Notes under the pieces: model-generated
Told to the model about the DNA's origin: nothing
The model's database searches: none
The model's input: only the letters and a program-made list of their open reading frames with translations
Origin: an uncultured Oscillospiraceae bacterium
GTDB taxonomy: Bacteria > Bacillota > Clostridia > Oscillospirales > Oscillospiraceae
Length of the DNA stretch: 24,417 bases
Direction of reading: 5' to 3'
Assembly: GCA_910587645.1 (NCBI GenBank)
Contig: CAJUNA010000011.1
Span: forward strand, 1 to 24,417
Shown here: positions 16,688 through 24,118 of the stretch, piece after piece
Layout of the letters: the number at the start of each line of letters is the position of its first letter
How positions within the stretch are numbered: position 1 is the stretch's first letter
Program-made: the position numbers and the translations under genes

Positions 16688-18392
16688 ATATAAGCTCTGG
16701 AGATAAGACCTGCATGGTCTTGAACCGCAGGTAATCCTCCTCCGCGCCTCCCGCTGCCACCAGCAGGACGGGGCGGTACAGCGGCGACTGCGCCGCCGCG
16801 CACAGCTTGCCGCTGATATAGGGGACGCCTGGTGTCTCCGTCTGCCGCAGAAGCAGGCGGCGGCCGTCCCGAACCAGCTTAATAATCCGCACACAGGGCG
16901 TTTCCAGAAACGTCAGGCAGATGTAAAACACCGGCCGCTCCTCCTCGTCATGGGTGAACCGGCCCAGCGCCGCCACTTGGAATACGTTTCCACGAAAATC
17001 CAACTGGGATACCACGGGGCAGCCCAGCCCCACCGGAAAGCGGTACAGCGCGTCCTTTTCCCGGTAGATCAGCTCCGGCAGGCCGCCCTTGACACTAACC
17101 GCCACCGACTCAACCCCCGCTGTGTAATTATTATGCAAAGCTTGCAGCGCCATGGGGAGCAGGCCAACAGACGGCGCTTTGCCGTCCCGCACGGTGAAGG
17201 AACGGTTTAAGAACACGCCTGCTTGCGGGGGGAGCGGCTCCGGCGCGCAGCTGAACGAGGAAAGGCTGCGCACTGTCTCTGTCAAGGCCTGCTGCGCGGT
17301 CCCGTCCTCCGGGAGCCGCGCCGGGAACGCGCCGCCAAAATAGCGGCTGGCAATCTCAAAATACCGGCTCTCCTGGAAATCCGTGTCCGCTCCGGCGTGG
17401 GTCACGACCAAAATCCCGCTGTCCCGGAACCCAAGCACATTTTGCCCCAGCATCCCGTTAAAAAGGAAAGTGTTCTCATGCCGCCCGACCCAGATCTGAT
17501 AGCCGTAGTTGAAATCACCAGTTTCCTCCGGCGGAATAGCGTGGGCCGTGGTAGCGGCATGGATATACTCCTCTGATACCAGCCGCTGCCCCTTCCAAAG
17601 GCCGCCGTTCATGACGAGCTGGCCCAGCTTTGCCAAGTCTTCGGTACGGATATATAGCCCCCAGCCTCCCTTTTCAATCCCCTTGGGGCAGGTCTCCCAG
17701 TGGACATTGGTAATACCCATCGGGTCAAACAGCCGTTCCCGCAGAAACGCGGTCAGGGTCTTCCCGGTTTTTCTGCACACGATGGCGGAAAGCATGTAGG
17801 TATTTAGGCTGTTGTAAGTGAATTCTGTCCCCGGTTCCCCCTTGAGGGCTGTCCCTAAAAAGCGGCGGATCCAATCCGTTTCCGTCAGTGCTTCGGCTTC
17901 GGTGAACGGCACGCCGGAGCGCATGGTGAGCAGGTCCTCCACAGTCATCCCTTTCAAACGGCGGCGCAGGGAAGCCGTCCCGGATTCATCAAACAGCGCG
18001 GCCACCTCATCGTGGACAGACAGCAAGCCGTCATCACACAGCAACCCGGCTGCCAGAGCCACCACGCTCTTGCAGGCGGAAAAAGTATACTGCGGCGCCC
18101 GGAGGTCCTGGGCGCCGTAAGCTGCCTCACAGATCACAGCCCCATTCCGCAGGATCATTACATCCTGGGCATACAGTGCCCGGTCTGCTTGCAGCTCCTC
18201 CAGGAATCCCTGTATGTGGCGGGATGAGACGCCCTGGCTTTCTGGAGAGGTTCGGGGAAAGGGCTGGAGGACATCCTCCAAAGGCATGGCAGGTTTCTCC
18301 ACCACAGCGGGAAGGAACGGTTTGGTGGCGGTGCGCACGTCCAGCAGGCGGGTCAAAAGCTGGAAAGCGCGGCTGGCGGTGGTCAGGTTCAT
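16668..18392 (-). CDS. Beta-lactamase-fold serine hydrolase with C-terminal extension
   Basis: The protein has 574 residues. ATG 18392 has AAGGAG about 10 bases upstream; a longer in-frame start at 18578 would overlap the aldolase gene. The beta-lactamase/penicillin-binding fold is seen at about 50-370: Ser105-x-x-Lys108 in FSACKSVVALA, VEDLLTMRSGV, Tyr193 in FTYNSLNTYMLS, and DFNYGYQIWV. Such proteins are usually esterases or peptidases (class C/EstB/AmpH-like) rather than resistance enzymes. No signal peptide is apparent, so it is probably cytoplasmic. Residues of about 375-574 form an extra domain without a recognised motif. It is probably last in a minus-strand operon after the aldolase, with a 122-base gap that shows no convincing promoter. 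Confidence 0.9.
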   Translation of the reverse strand: MNLTTASRAFQLLTRLLDVRTATKPFLPAVVEKPAMPLEDVLQPFPRTSPESQGVSSRHIQGFLEELQADRALYAQDVMILRNGAVICEAAYGAQDLRAPQYTFSACKSVVALAAGLLCDDGLLSVHDEVAALFDESGTASLRRRLKGMTVEDLLTMRSGVPFTEAEALTETDWIRRFLGTALKGEPGTEFTYNSLNTYMLSAIVCRKTGKTLTAFLRERLFDPMGITNVHWETCPKGIEKGGWGLYIRTEDLAKLGQLVMNGGLWKGQRLVSEEYIHAATTAHAIPPEETGDFNYGYQIWVGRHENTFLFNGMLGQNVLGFRDSGILVVTHAGADTDFQESRYFEIASRYFGGAFPARLPEDGTAQQALTETVRSLSSFSCAPEPLPPQAGVFLNRSFTVRDGKAPSVGLLPMALQALHNNYTAGVESVAVSVKGGLPELIYREKDALYRFPVGLGCPVVSQLDFRGNVFQVAALGRFTHDEEERPVFYICLTFLETPCVRIIKLVRDGRRLLLRQTETPGVPYISGKLCAAAQSPLYRPVLLVAAGGAEEDYLRFKTMQVLSPELICQESGD

Positions 18393-18514
18393 GGTCGGGT
18401 CACTCCTTGGCGTGAAGGTATGATTCTTGTGGAAAGGAATGTATGGGATGATGCCACGATACCGCAGCAGGCGGAGGAAATCAATTCTATTTTGTGAACT
18501 TCTGGTTCCGGCCC

Positions 18515-19537
18515 TTATGCGCCGGTCCCTTTCAGCAGCGCCAGCAGCGCGTCCACATCCTCCGGCGTGGTGTGCCACGCGGTCACAAAGCGGATACAGG
18601 TATGTCCCCCGTCCATTTTGCGCTCGACTTCAAACGCCGCGCTTTTCCGCAGACGCTCCACAGCGGCGTCCGGAAGGATGGGAAAGACCTGGTTGCTCTC
18701 CGCCGGGGCCAACAGGGGGATGCCCAGCTCCGCCAATCCGGCGGCAAGCCGCCCGGCCTGGGCATTGGCATGGGAAGCCAGGCGCAGATACAGGCCGTCC
18801 TGTAAAACCGTCTGGAACTGGACGCCCAAAAGACGGCCCTTTGCCAGCATCGCGCCCTGCTGTTTCATGCAGTTGCGGAACCCAGGCTGTAGGGCGGGAT
18901 TTACGATAACCAGGGCTTCTCCAAACAGCAGGCCATTTTTTGTCCCGCCGATTGTAAAGGCATCACAGGCGGCAGCATAGTCCGGAAAGCAGCTTCCGCC
19001 CGCGTCCATAGCGGATCCCAGCCGCGCGCCATCGCAGTAAAGATACAAGCCCAGCTCCCGGCAGCAGGCTCCCAGGTTCCGCAGCTCCTCCCCAGAGTAT
19101 ACGGTACCCAGCTCGGTGGTGTTGGAGATGTACGCCAGCCGGGGAAGGACGGTGTGTTCATTGAGAGGGCCAGCCATGGCCGCGCGGAGCATCCCTGGCG
19201 TGAGCTTCCCATCGTGGGAGGGCAAGGCAATGATCTTATGCCCATCCTGCTCCACGGCCCCGGCTTCGTGTACGCAGATGTGGCCGCTCCCGGCGGATAT
19301 GGCCGCCTCATACGGGCGGAGGAATGCGTAGATAGCGGTCTTATTTACCTGGGTTCCACCGGCAAGGAAGTGAACCGCCGCCTGCGGGCTTTGGCACAGT
19401 GTGCGGACTGTCTCCGCTGCCTGATGGCAGTACGGGTCTGTACCGTATCCTGGCGTCAGGACATCGTTGGTTGCGCACAGTGCTTCCAGCACGGCAGGGT
19501 GTGCGCCGCTACCGTAATCGTTCCGAAAATATAACAT
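18515..19537 (-). CDS. ltaE: Low-specificity L-threonine aldolase
   Basis: The protein has 340 residues, PLP-dependent, fold type I. It cleaves L-threonine or L-allo-threonine to glycine and acetaldehyde. The N-terminus FRNDYGSGAHPAVLEAL matches the substrate-binding start of the family. The motif YCDGARLGSA supplies the PLP-ring Asp, and FTIGGTKNGLLFGEA carries the Schiff-base Lys200. The C-terminus shows HTCIRFVTAWHTTPEDVD. A GGGGAGG ribosome site lies in the 24-base gap after the acetyltransferase gene. Glycine output fits the adjacent serC-serA serine pathway, which is divergently transcribed. The symbol follows the low-specificity branch; specificity was not tested. Confidence 0.92.
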   Translation of the reverse strand: MLYFRNDYGSGAHPAVLEALCATNDVLTPGYGTDPYCHQAAETVRTLCQSPQAAVHFLAGGTQVNKTAIYAFLRPYEAAISAGSGHICVHEAGAVEQDGHKIIALPSHDGKLTPGMLRAAMAGPLNEHTVLPRLAYISNTTELGTVYSGEELRNLGACCRELGLYLYCDGARLGSAMDAGGSCFPDYAAACDAFTIGGTKNGLLFGEALVIVNPALQPGFRNCMKQQGAMLAKGRLLGVQFQTVLQDGLYLRLASHANAQAGRLAAGLAELGIPLLAPAESNQVFPILPDAAVERLRKSAAFEVERKMDGGHTCIRFVTAWHTTPEDVDALLALLKGTGA

Positions 19538-19561
19538 GAGATCGTCCTCCCCGGTGCAATT

Positions 19562-20163
19562 TTAAATGGATCGCCCTTTGCAAACGGGCTGCTGTATGTC
19601 CGCTTCTATGAAATGCTCGTGATATTGGTTCCAGTATTTTTGATATACCCTGTCCTCCCGCCCGTCAAGGTTTAATTGATACATTCGGAATATAACGGGA
19701 AAGCCCTTAGGCTGCCACTGCTCTTTATAGGAATAGCAATACTTCATGCCCATCCGCCCCATGACGGCGCCGCTCCTGGGGTTGTTCCTGTCATGTGTCG
19801 CGGTGATATAAGGCATCCCTTCTTTTTTTAGCAGCGCAATAACCGCGCCGCTTGCCTCGCTGGCGATCCCCTGGCGCCAGTATTCCTTACGGACCGCATA
19901 ACCGAAGTCGTGGCTGTCATCTTCTTCTGCATGCACATAGCCAATCGGGCGCCATCGTCCCTCAAACAGATGGCAAAGCAATATTTCTTGTTTTTCAGCC
20001 GCTTTTCATAGAAACGCTCTGTTTCCTCCATATCTTTTACAGGATACCACGGCAAAAAAGTATTCACCTCTTGATCTGCCAGCAGCAGGTATAACGATGG
20101 CAGGTCTTTTTCTTCAAAGTTTCTCAAGATAAGCCTATTTGTTTCAAGCCGCAAATGATCCAT
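19562..20163 (-). pseudogene. GNAT-family N-acetyltransferase broken by a frameshift
   Basis: Two overlapping frames together make one Acetyltransf_3-type protein. The first (from ATG 20163) gives MDHLRLETNRLILRNF through KKYCFAICLRDDG. The second takes over with RPIGYVHAEEDDSHDFGYAV, the acetyl-CoA-loop region YWRQGIASEA, and DRNNPRSGAVMGRMGM, and ends at 19562. The switch occurs within about 19948-19962 and needs one extra base (or two fewer) to restore the frame. Such proteins acetylate ribosomal-protein N-termini, antibiotics or small amines. The mutation could be real, a programmed shift, or a sequencing error. It is first in the operon with the aldolase and the hydrolase. Confidence 0.85.
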
Positions 20164-20197
20164 TCATTTTTTCTCAACTTTCCAGTGTATTATTCTG

Positions 20198-20226
20198 ATT
20201 TTAGCATAATCGGATACAAGCGTCAA
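20198..20226 (-). promoter_or_regulatory. Sigma-A promoter of the acetyltransferase/aldolase operon
   Basis: Minus strand: TTGACG (20226-20221), 17 bases, TAAAAT (20203-20198) with a TGC extension; 34 bases before the acetyltransferase ATG. It is divergent from the serC promoter at 20314. Confidence 0.8.
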
Positions 20227-20313
20227 TGTGAGATTGGGGAAACCGGCCGCAACCCCAATATGTCAGCAATCCAAAAATCAGTTTGGCCTGCCGGCACGTT
20301 TTCATTTTCCCTG

Positions 20314-20342
20314 TTGATTATTTTCCTGGCTTGTATTATACT
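20314..20342 (+). promoter_or_regulatory. Sigma-A promoter of serC-serA
   Basis: TTGATT (20314-20319), 17 bases, TATACT (20337-20342). The leader is only about 45 bases, too short for a T-box or riboswitch; it holds a small 6-bp hairpin (GAGAGA/TCTCTC) before the ribosome site. Confidence 0.75.
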
Positions 20343-20394
20343 GGGAGAAGATGGAGAGAGTGTCTCTCAAAAGATTACGAGGAGGACGATTGTC

Positions 20395-21489
20395 ATGAAC
20401 TACAACCGCACGTATAACTTTTCCGCAGGTCCTGCTACCATGCCGGAGCCTGTCCTGGAGGAAATCCGGGACGAGATGATGAACTACCGGGGTTCCGGCA
20501 TGTGTGTCATGGAGATGAGCCACCGCTCCCCGGTGTATCAGCAGATCATTGACGAAGCGGAGCAGGATTTGCGGGATCTGATGCACATTCCCGACAACTA
20601 TAAGGTGCTGTTCATCCAGGGCGGCGCGACCTTGCAGTTCGCCATGATTCCCATGAACCTGATGAAGAACGGCGTAGCCTGCTATGTGGAGACCGGCGCG
20701 TGGTCCAAGAAAGCCATCGCAGAGGCGAAGAAGTACGGCGATGTCCATGTGGTGGCGTCCAGCAAGGACCGCAATTTCTGCTATATCCCTGATTGCAGCA
20801 ACTTGGATATTCCCGAGAATACGGATTATGTATACATCTGCGAGAACGAGACCATCCACGGCGTAACCTGGAACAAGCTCCCCGACACCAAGGGCCACGT
20901 CCTGGTCAGCGACCAGAGCAGCATGTTCCTCTCCAAGCCCTGCAACGTCTCCGACTACGGCCTGATTTACGCCGGTGTGCAGAAGAACGTCGGCCCCGCC
21001 GGTATGGTCGTGGTTATCATCCGGGAGGATCTGATTCGCGATGACGCGGAGCTGGATCCCAAGACCCCCATTTACATGAGCTACAAGACCCATGCCGACA
21101 ACGGTTCCATGTACAACACCCCCAACTGCTGGGCGATTTACTGCTGCGGCAAGGTCTTCAAGTACTTAAAGAGCATCGGCGGCCTGGAAGAGATGGAGAA
21201 GCGGAACATTGAGAAAGCCAAGGTCATGTATGACTTCCTGGATTCCTCCAAGATGTTCACCGGCACGGTGGATAAGGAGTTCCGCTCCCTGATGAATATT
21301 CCTTTCGTCACCGGCGACAAGGAGTTGGACGCGAAGGTCGTGGCGGCCACCAAGGCAGCGGGTTATGACAACCTGAAGGGCCACAAGAGCGTAGGCGGCC
21401 TGCGGGCTTCCACTTACAACGCCATGCCCAAGGACGGCGTGGAAGCGTTGGTGGAGTTCCTGGCCAAGTTTGAGAAGGAAAACGGCTGA
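20395..21489 (+). CDS. serC: Phosphoserine aminotransferase
   Basis: The protein has 364 residues. ATG 20395 follows GAGGAGGA (20379-20386) by 8 bases; an open frame to 20155 crosses the promoter and is rejected. The enzyme converts 3-phosphohydroxypyruvate and glutamate to phosphoserine, and also acts in PLP synthesis in some bacteria. Family motifs are NFSAGPATMPEPVLEE at the start, MEMSHRSP, FIQGGATLQFAMIPMNL, and YAGVQKNVGPAG with PLP Lys197. SVGGLRASTYNAMP, the substrate-binding Arg segment, is near the end. serA follows in 99 bases with no visible promoter or terminator between them, so they are probably one transcript. Confidence 0.98.
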   Translation: MNYNRTYNFSAGPATMPEPVLEEIRDEMMNYRGSGMCVMEMSHRSPVYQQIIDEAEQDLRDLMHIPDNYKVLFIQGGATLQFAMIPMNLMKNGVACYVETGAWSKKAIAEAKKYGDVHVVASSKDRNFCYIPDCSNLDIPENTDYVYICENETIHGVTWNKLPDTKGHVLVSDQSSMFLSKPCNVSDYGLIYAGVQKNVGPAGMVVVIIREDLIRDDAELDPKTPIYMSYKTHADNGSMYNTPNCWAIYCCGKVFKYLKSIGGLEEMEKRNIEKAKVMYDFLDSSKMFTGTVDKEFRSLMNIPFVTGDKELDAKVVAATKAAGYDNLKGHKSVGGLRASTYNAMPKDGVEALVEFLAKFEKENG

Positions 21490-21549
21490 CCGCACGCGCA
21501 ACAGCGCGCTGGCAGGACATCAGCAGCGTACAAAAAGGAAAATAAATCC

Positions 21550-21566
21550 CCTCATAATAAATGAGG
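21550..21566 (+). promoter_or_regulatory. Small hairpin before the serA ribosome site
   Basis: CCTCAT (21550-21555), loop AATAA, ATGAGG (21561-21566). The left arm CCTCA could also pair with the TGAGG of the serA ribosome site just downstream, so the hairpin could keep that site free. This is inference from complementarity alone. Confidence 0.3.
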
Positions 21567-21588
21567 AAAATTTGAGGAGAAACGAAAC

Positions 21589-22500
21589 ATGAAAATTCTG
21601 GTAACCGATGGCATGGATAAAACCGCCCTGGAGCAGCTGAAAGCAAACGGCCACGAAGTGGTGGAGCAGTTCTACGCCCCCGAGGAGCTGGGCGCGGCCC
21701 TTAAAGAATTTGACGCGGTGGTGGTTCGCTCCGCCACCAAGGTGAGAGCCAACCACATCGATGAAGCCAAGGGTGGCAGATTGAAGCTGGTCATCCGCGG
21801 CGGCGTAGGCGTGGACAATATCGATGTAAAATACGCTGAGGAAAACGGCATCACCGTGAAGAACACCCCCAGGGCTTCCTCCAACTCCGTGGCGGAGCTG
21901 GCGATGGGCCACATGTTCTCCTGCGCCCGCTTCCTGTCCATCGCGGGCCACACCATGCGCGAGGGCAAGTGGGAAAAGAAGGCCTACGGCAAGGGCTTTG
22001 AGCTGGGCGGCAAGACCCTGGGCATCATTGGCTTCGGCCGGATCGGCCAGGCCTTGGGCCGCATGGCAAAGGGCATCGGCATGGAAGTCATTGCCCAGGA
22101 CATTTTCCATGTCCCCGGCATTGAGGAGCAGATGGGCATGAAGTACGTGGAGCTGGACGAGCTGCTGGAGCGGTCTGACTTTATCTCCCTCCACACCCCC
22201 TCCCTCAACGGCGTGAAGCTGATTTGCAAGGAAAACATCGACAAGATGAAGGACGGCGTAGTGTTTATCAACACTTCCCGCGGCGACAACGTCAACGAGG
22301 ACGATCTTCTGGAAGCCCTGAACTCCGGCAAGATCCGCGCGGCGGGCCTGGATGTCTATGCCGACGAGCCTGCTACCAACGCCGCCCTGTACTCCCACGC
22401 CAACGTCTCCTGCACCCCCCACATCGGTGCTGCCACTAAGGAAGCCCAAAAGCGTATTGGTGCGGAGATTGTGGATATTATCGAGAATTTCGGGAAGTAA
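21589..22500 (+). CDS. serA: D-3-phosphoglycerate dehydrogenase, short form without ACT domain
   Basis: The protein has 303 residues, with a ribosome site (TTGAGGAG) upstream. It oxidises 3-phosphoglycerate to 3-phosphohydroxypyruvate, the first step of serine synthesis. The D-2-hydroxyacid dehydrogenase layout is complete: the NAD motif GIIGFGRIG (145-153), the catalytic Arg231 in NTSRG, Glu260 in VYADEPA and His278 in TPHIGAAT. The protein stops about 22 residues after the catalytic His, at IIENFGK. It therefore lacks the C-terminal ACT (and ASB) domains that give serine feedback in many SerA proteins. The close partnership with serC makes SerA more likely than another hydroxyacid dehydrogenase. 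A strong terminator follows. Confidence 0.94.
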   Translation: MKILVTDGMDKTALEQLKANGHEVVEQFYAPEELGAALKEFDAVVVRSATKVRANHIDEAKGGRLKLVIRGGVGVDNIDVKYAEENGITVKNTPRASSNSVAELAMGHMFSCARFLSIAGHTMREGKWEKKAYGKGFELGGKTLGIIGFGRIGQALGRMAKGIGMEVIAQDIFHVPGIEEQMGMKYVELDELLERSDFISLHTPSLNGVKLICKENIDKMKDGVVFINTSRGDNVNEDDLLEALNSGKIRAAGLDVYADEPATNAALYSHANVSCTPHIGAATKEAQKRIGAEIVDIIENFGK

Positions 22501-22570
22501 TGCTAAGAGACATACTTTTCTTTGTGCGCGAAGAAACGTAACAAGAGGAAACCCTTTTACATGCCCAATG

Positions 22571-22620
22571 GGCCATGCGGCGGAGTGCCTGCACTCCTGC
22601 CGCATGGCCTTTTTCTTTTT
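22571..22620 (+). terminator. Intrinsic terminator of serC-serA
   Basis: A 17-bp GC-rich stem (22571-22587 with 22592-22609, one bulged T) and a 4-base loop are followed by TTTTTCTTTTT. This is a strong rho-independent terminator for the plus strand. Confidence 0.96.
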
Positions 22621-22666
22621 GAGGGCGCCGGTGGGCTTTTCCCGGTAACTGCCATGGGGCGGCTTG

Positions 22667-22873
22667 TTACGGCGCCTGCTTTTCCTCCCAGAAGAGATCG
22701 TCCAGCGTCTTATCCAGTGTGCGGCAAATCGCAATGCAAAGGCGGATGGTGGGGTTGTAATCGCCCTGCTCAATCGCGTTGACCGTCTGCCGCGACACGC
22801 CCACCAAATCGGCCAGCGCCTGCTGGCTGAGCCCCTTAGCCGCACGCGCAGAGCGAAGCCTGAGGTTCTTCAT
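22667..22873 (-). CDS. Small XRE-family transcriptional regulator
   Basis: The protein has 68 residues, nearly all one helix-turn-helix domain (MKNLRLRSARAAKGLSQQAL, then LVGVSRQTVNAIEQGDYNPT), of the YgzD-like type that is only an HTH with a short tail (LDDLFWEEKQAP). The ATG overlaps the upstream stop codon (ATGA), so it is translationally coupled to the membrane protein. Small regulators of this kind often repress their own operon or a nearby one; the target is unknown. No clear terminator is seen after it on the minus strand. Confidence 0.92.
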   Translation of the reverse strand: MKNLRLRSARAAKGLSQQALADLVGVSRQTVNAIEQGDYNPTIRLCIAICRTLDKTLDDLFWEEKQAP

Positions 22874-23406
22874 ACCGCGTCCGCAGCCTTTTCCTGCCTC
22901 GCTTTATAAAGCACCACGCCAGCCAATACCGCCGCCCCCGCGCAGGCAAATACGAAGGGCATCCAGGATTTACAGTACCCAGAAACGCAGAATGCCCTGA
23001 CAAACATGGACATAGACACACAGTATGTCAACACAATGGCGTTAGCATTTTTCCGTTTATCCTTCCAAGTAACGAAAGCATCATGCAGAATGCAGTCCGC
23101 CGCCCAGACGCTCCAAGCCAGCATCAACGCGCACAGCGTCATATCCAGCAGGGAGCCGGTCCAGGGGAGCCGCCCTACCTGATCCACTGCCGCCCAGGCT
23201 CCCAGGAACCCCAGCAGCACAAACAGCGTATGGTTCCCAGCCTTTAACCGCGCGATTTTCTGTCTCTCGTCATACCCTGGCGGTTCCCCCCGCTTCTTCC
23301 GGTCCCCGGCTTCCAAATGGACCGCTAGGAAAAGCGGCCAGAACCACGCTGCCAGCGCAAACAGCAGCAGGCCGGCAGTAATGACGGTTTTCGTTTCCTC
23401 AGTCAT
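22870..23406 (-). CDS. Membrane protein of unknown function, coupled to XRE regulator
   Basis: The protein has 178 residues with about five hydrophobic segments: VITAGLLLFALAAWFWPLFL (about 8-27), HTLFVLLGFLGAWAAV (about 59-74), LLDMTLCALMLAWSVWAAD (about 86-104), IVLTYCVSMSMFVRAF (about 124-139) and FVFACAGAAVLAGVVLY (about 151-167). The loop after the first is charged (EAGDRKKRGEPPGYDERQK). AAGGGGAG precedes the ATG. A membrane protein followed by a tiny XRE regulator with an ATGA overlap is a common Firmicutes pairing. I recognise no named family. Confidence 0.8.
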   Translation of the reverse strand: MTEETKTVITAGLLLFALAAWFWPLFLAVHLEAGDRKKRGEPPGYDERQKIARLKAGNHTLFVLLGFLGAWAAVDQVGRLPWTGSLLDMTLCALMLAWSVWAADCILHDAFVTWKDKRKNANAIVLTYCVSMSMFVRAFCVSGYCKSWMPFVFACAGAAVLAGVVLYKARQEKAADAV

Positions 23407-23430
23407 CCATCATCTCCCCTTTCTGCACCT

Positions 23431-23459
23431 ATTGTAAAACAACTTTGATGGTTTGTCAA
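23431..23459 (-). promoter_or_regulatory. Sigma-A promoter of the membrane protein/XRE operon
   Basis: Minus strand: consensus TTGACA (23459-23454), 17 bases, TACAAT (23436-23431), 25 bases before the ATG. It is back to back with the MarR promoter, with 32 bases between the two -35 boxes. Confidence 0.85.
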
Positions 23460-23491
23460 GTATATTTAACATATCTTTGCCAATTCCCCTC

Positions 23492-23520
23492 TTGACTTAA
23501 GTACGAAACCGTACTAAACA
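23492..23520 (+). promoter_or_regulatory. MarR promoter with an internal dyad operator
   Basis: TTGACT (23492-23497), 17 bases, TAAACA (23515-23520). The spacer holds a perfect inverted repeat AGTACG-AAAC-CGTACT (23500-23515), of the type bound by MarR dimers. A protein there would block RNA polymerase, so autorepression is likely. The -10 is weak, which fits a promoter that is usually off. Confidence 0.75.
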
Positions 23521-23537
23521 ACCAGAGGAGGAATCCC

Positions 23538-23942
23538 ATGGACGAACTGCAAGCCTTGAACCGCCGCCTTGTCGCGGCGTGCAGCAAAAGCGATGGGGCC
23601 TATTACCGCTGGGCCAGGCAGTCCAAAGTGACCCTGCACACATTGGACGTACTCTACGCCTTAGACGATGGCCAGCCCCACTCCCAAAAACAGGTCTGCG
23701 AGGAGTGGGCGCTTCCGAAAACCACCGTAAACACCGTAGTCAACGCCTGCCGGAAGGCGGGATATATCACCCTGGAGGACATGCCGGACCAGCCCCGGCA
23801 GCGCCGACTCTGCCTGACGGAAGCGGGCCGCGCCTATGCCCGGGAAACCTTGGCGGAGCTGCATGAACTGGAAAACCAGGCCATGGCGGAGGCAGTGGCC
23901 CGCTTTGGCCCGGCATTTGTGGAAGCCATTGAGTTCGAGTGA
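23538..23942 (+). CDS. MarR-family transcriptional regulator
   Basis: The protein has 134 residues, with AGAGGAGG upstream of the ATG. The winged-helix region is seen at about 30-100: VLYALDDGQPHSQKQVCEEW, LPKTTVNTVVNACRKAGYIT, then the wing DQPRQRRLCLTEAGRAYA. It ends at EAIEFE, somewhat short, since MarR proteins usually have a longer final dimerisation helix; truncation is possible but not proven. MarR dimers usually release DNA on binding phenolics or oxidants. Its promoter carries the dyad described above. The divergent membrane protein/XRE operon is the nearest possible target. Confidence 0.92.
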   Translation: MDELQALNRRLVAACSKSDGAYYRWARQSKVTLHTLDVLYALDDGQPHSQKQVCEEWALPKTTVNTVVNACRKAGYITLEDMPDQPRQRRLCLTEAGRAYARETLAELHELENQAMAEAVARFGPAFVEAIEFE

Positions 23943-24065
23943 TGAAATGGGCTTTAGAAAGCTAGTGTTTATGCGGTTTCCAAATAAATTTGTTTAGGTG
24001 CTGGCAACGATTTGGCAACATTTTCAACATCACGCACTAAATAATTACATCAATGGCATAAGAAA

Positions 24066-24114
24066 ACCTTGCTGATTTTCAGATATGAAAACTGAATATC
24101 GGCAAGGTCTTTTT
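24066..24114. terminator. Bidirectional terminator between marR and the right-edge gene
   Basis: A 17-bp stem (24066-24082 with 24092-24108) with one G-U and one T-T mismatch and a 9-base loop. The plus side continues CTTTTTATG and the minus side TTTTCTTATG, so it serves both convergent genes. The gap 23943-24065 before it is AT-rich and otherwise empty, apart from two copies of TGGCAAC. Confidence 0.88.
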
Positions 24115-24118
24115 ATGC

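Noticed and set aside
15647..16894. Minus-strand open frame opposite the exonuclease gene
   Set aside because: It runs through the hairpin and the hydrolase 3' end out of frame and has no recognisable domain.
16668..18392. Beta-lactam resistance gene
   Set aside because: The fold and Ser-x-x-Lys are present, but no signal peptide is apparent and the long C-terminal domain fits an esterase or peptidase better than a resistance enzyme.
18393..18578. N-terminal extension of the serine hydrolase
   Set aside because: It overlaps the aldolase 3' end and has no family similarity; ATG 18392 has a good ribosome site.
20155..20394. N-terminal extension of serC
   Set aside because: The extension covers the serC promoter; SerC homology and the ribosome site start at 20395.
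21495..21508. 5-bp hairpin after serC as a terminator
   Set aside because: The stem is short and no T-run follows, so serC and serA are taken as one transcript.
21520..22845. Minus-strand open frame opposite serA and across its terminator
   Set aside because: It crosses a strong terminator and the XRE gene in the wrong frame; serA and the XRE gene explain the region.
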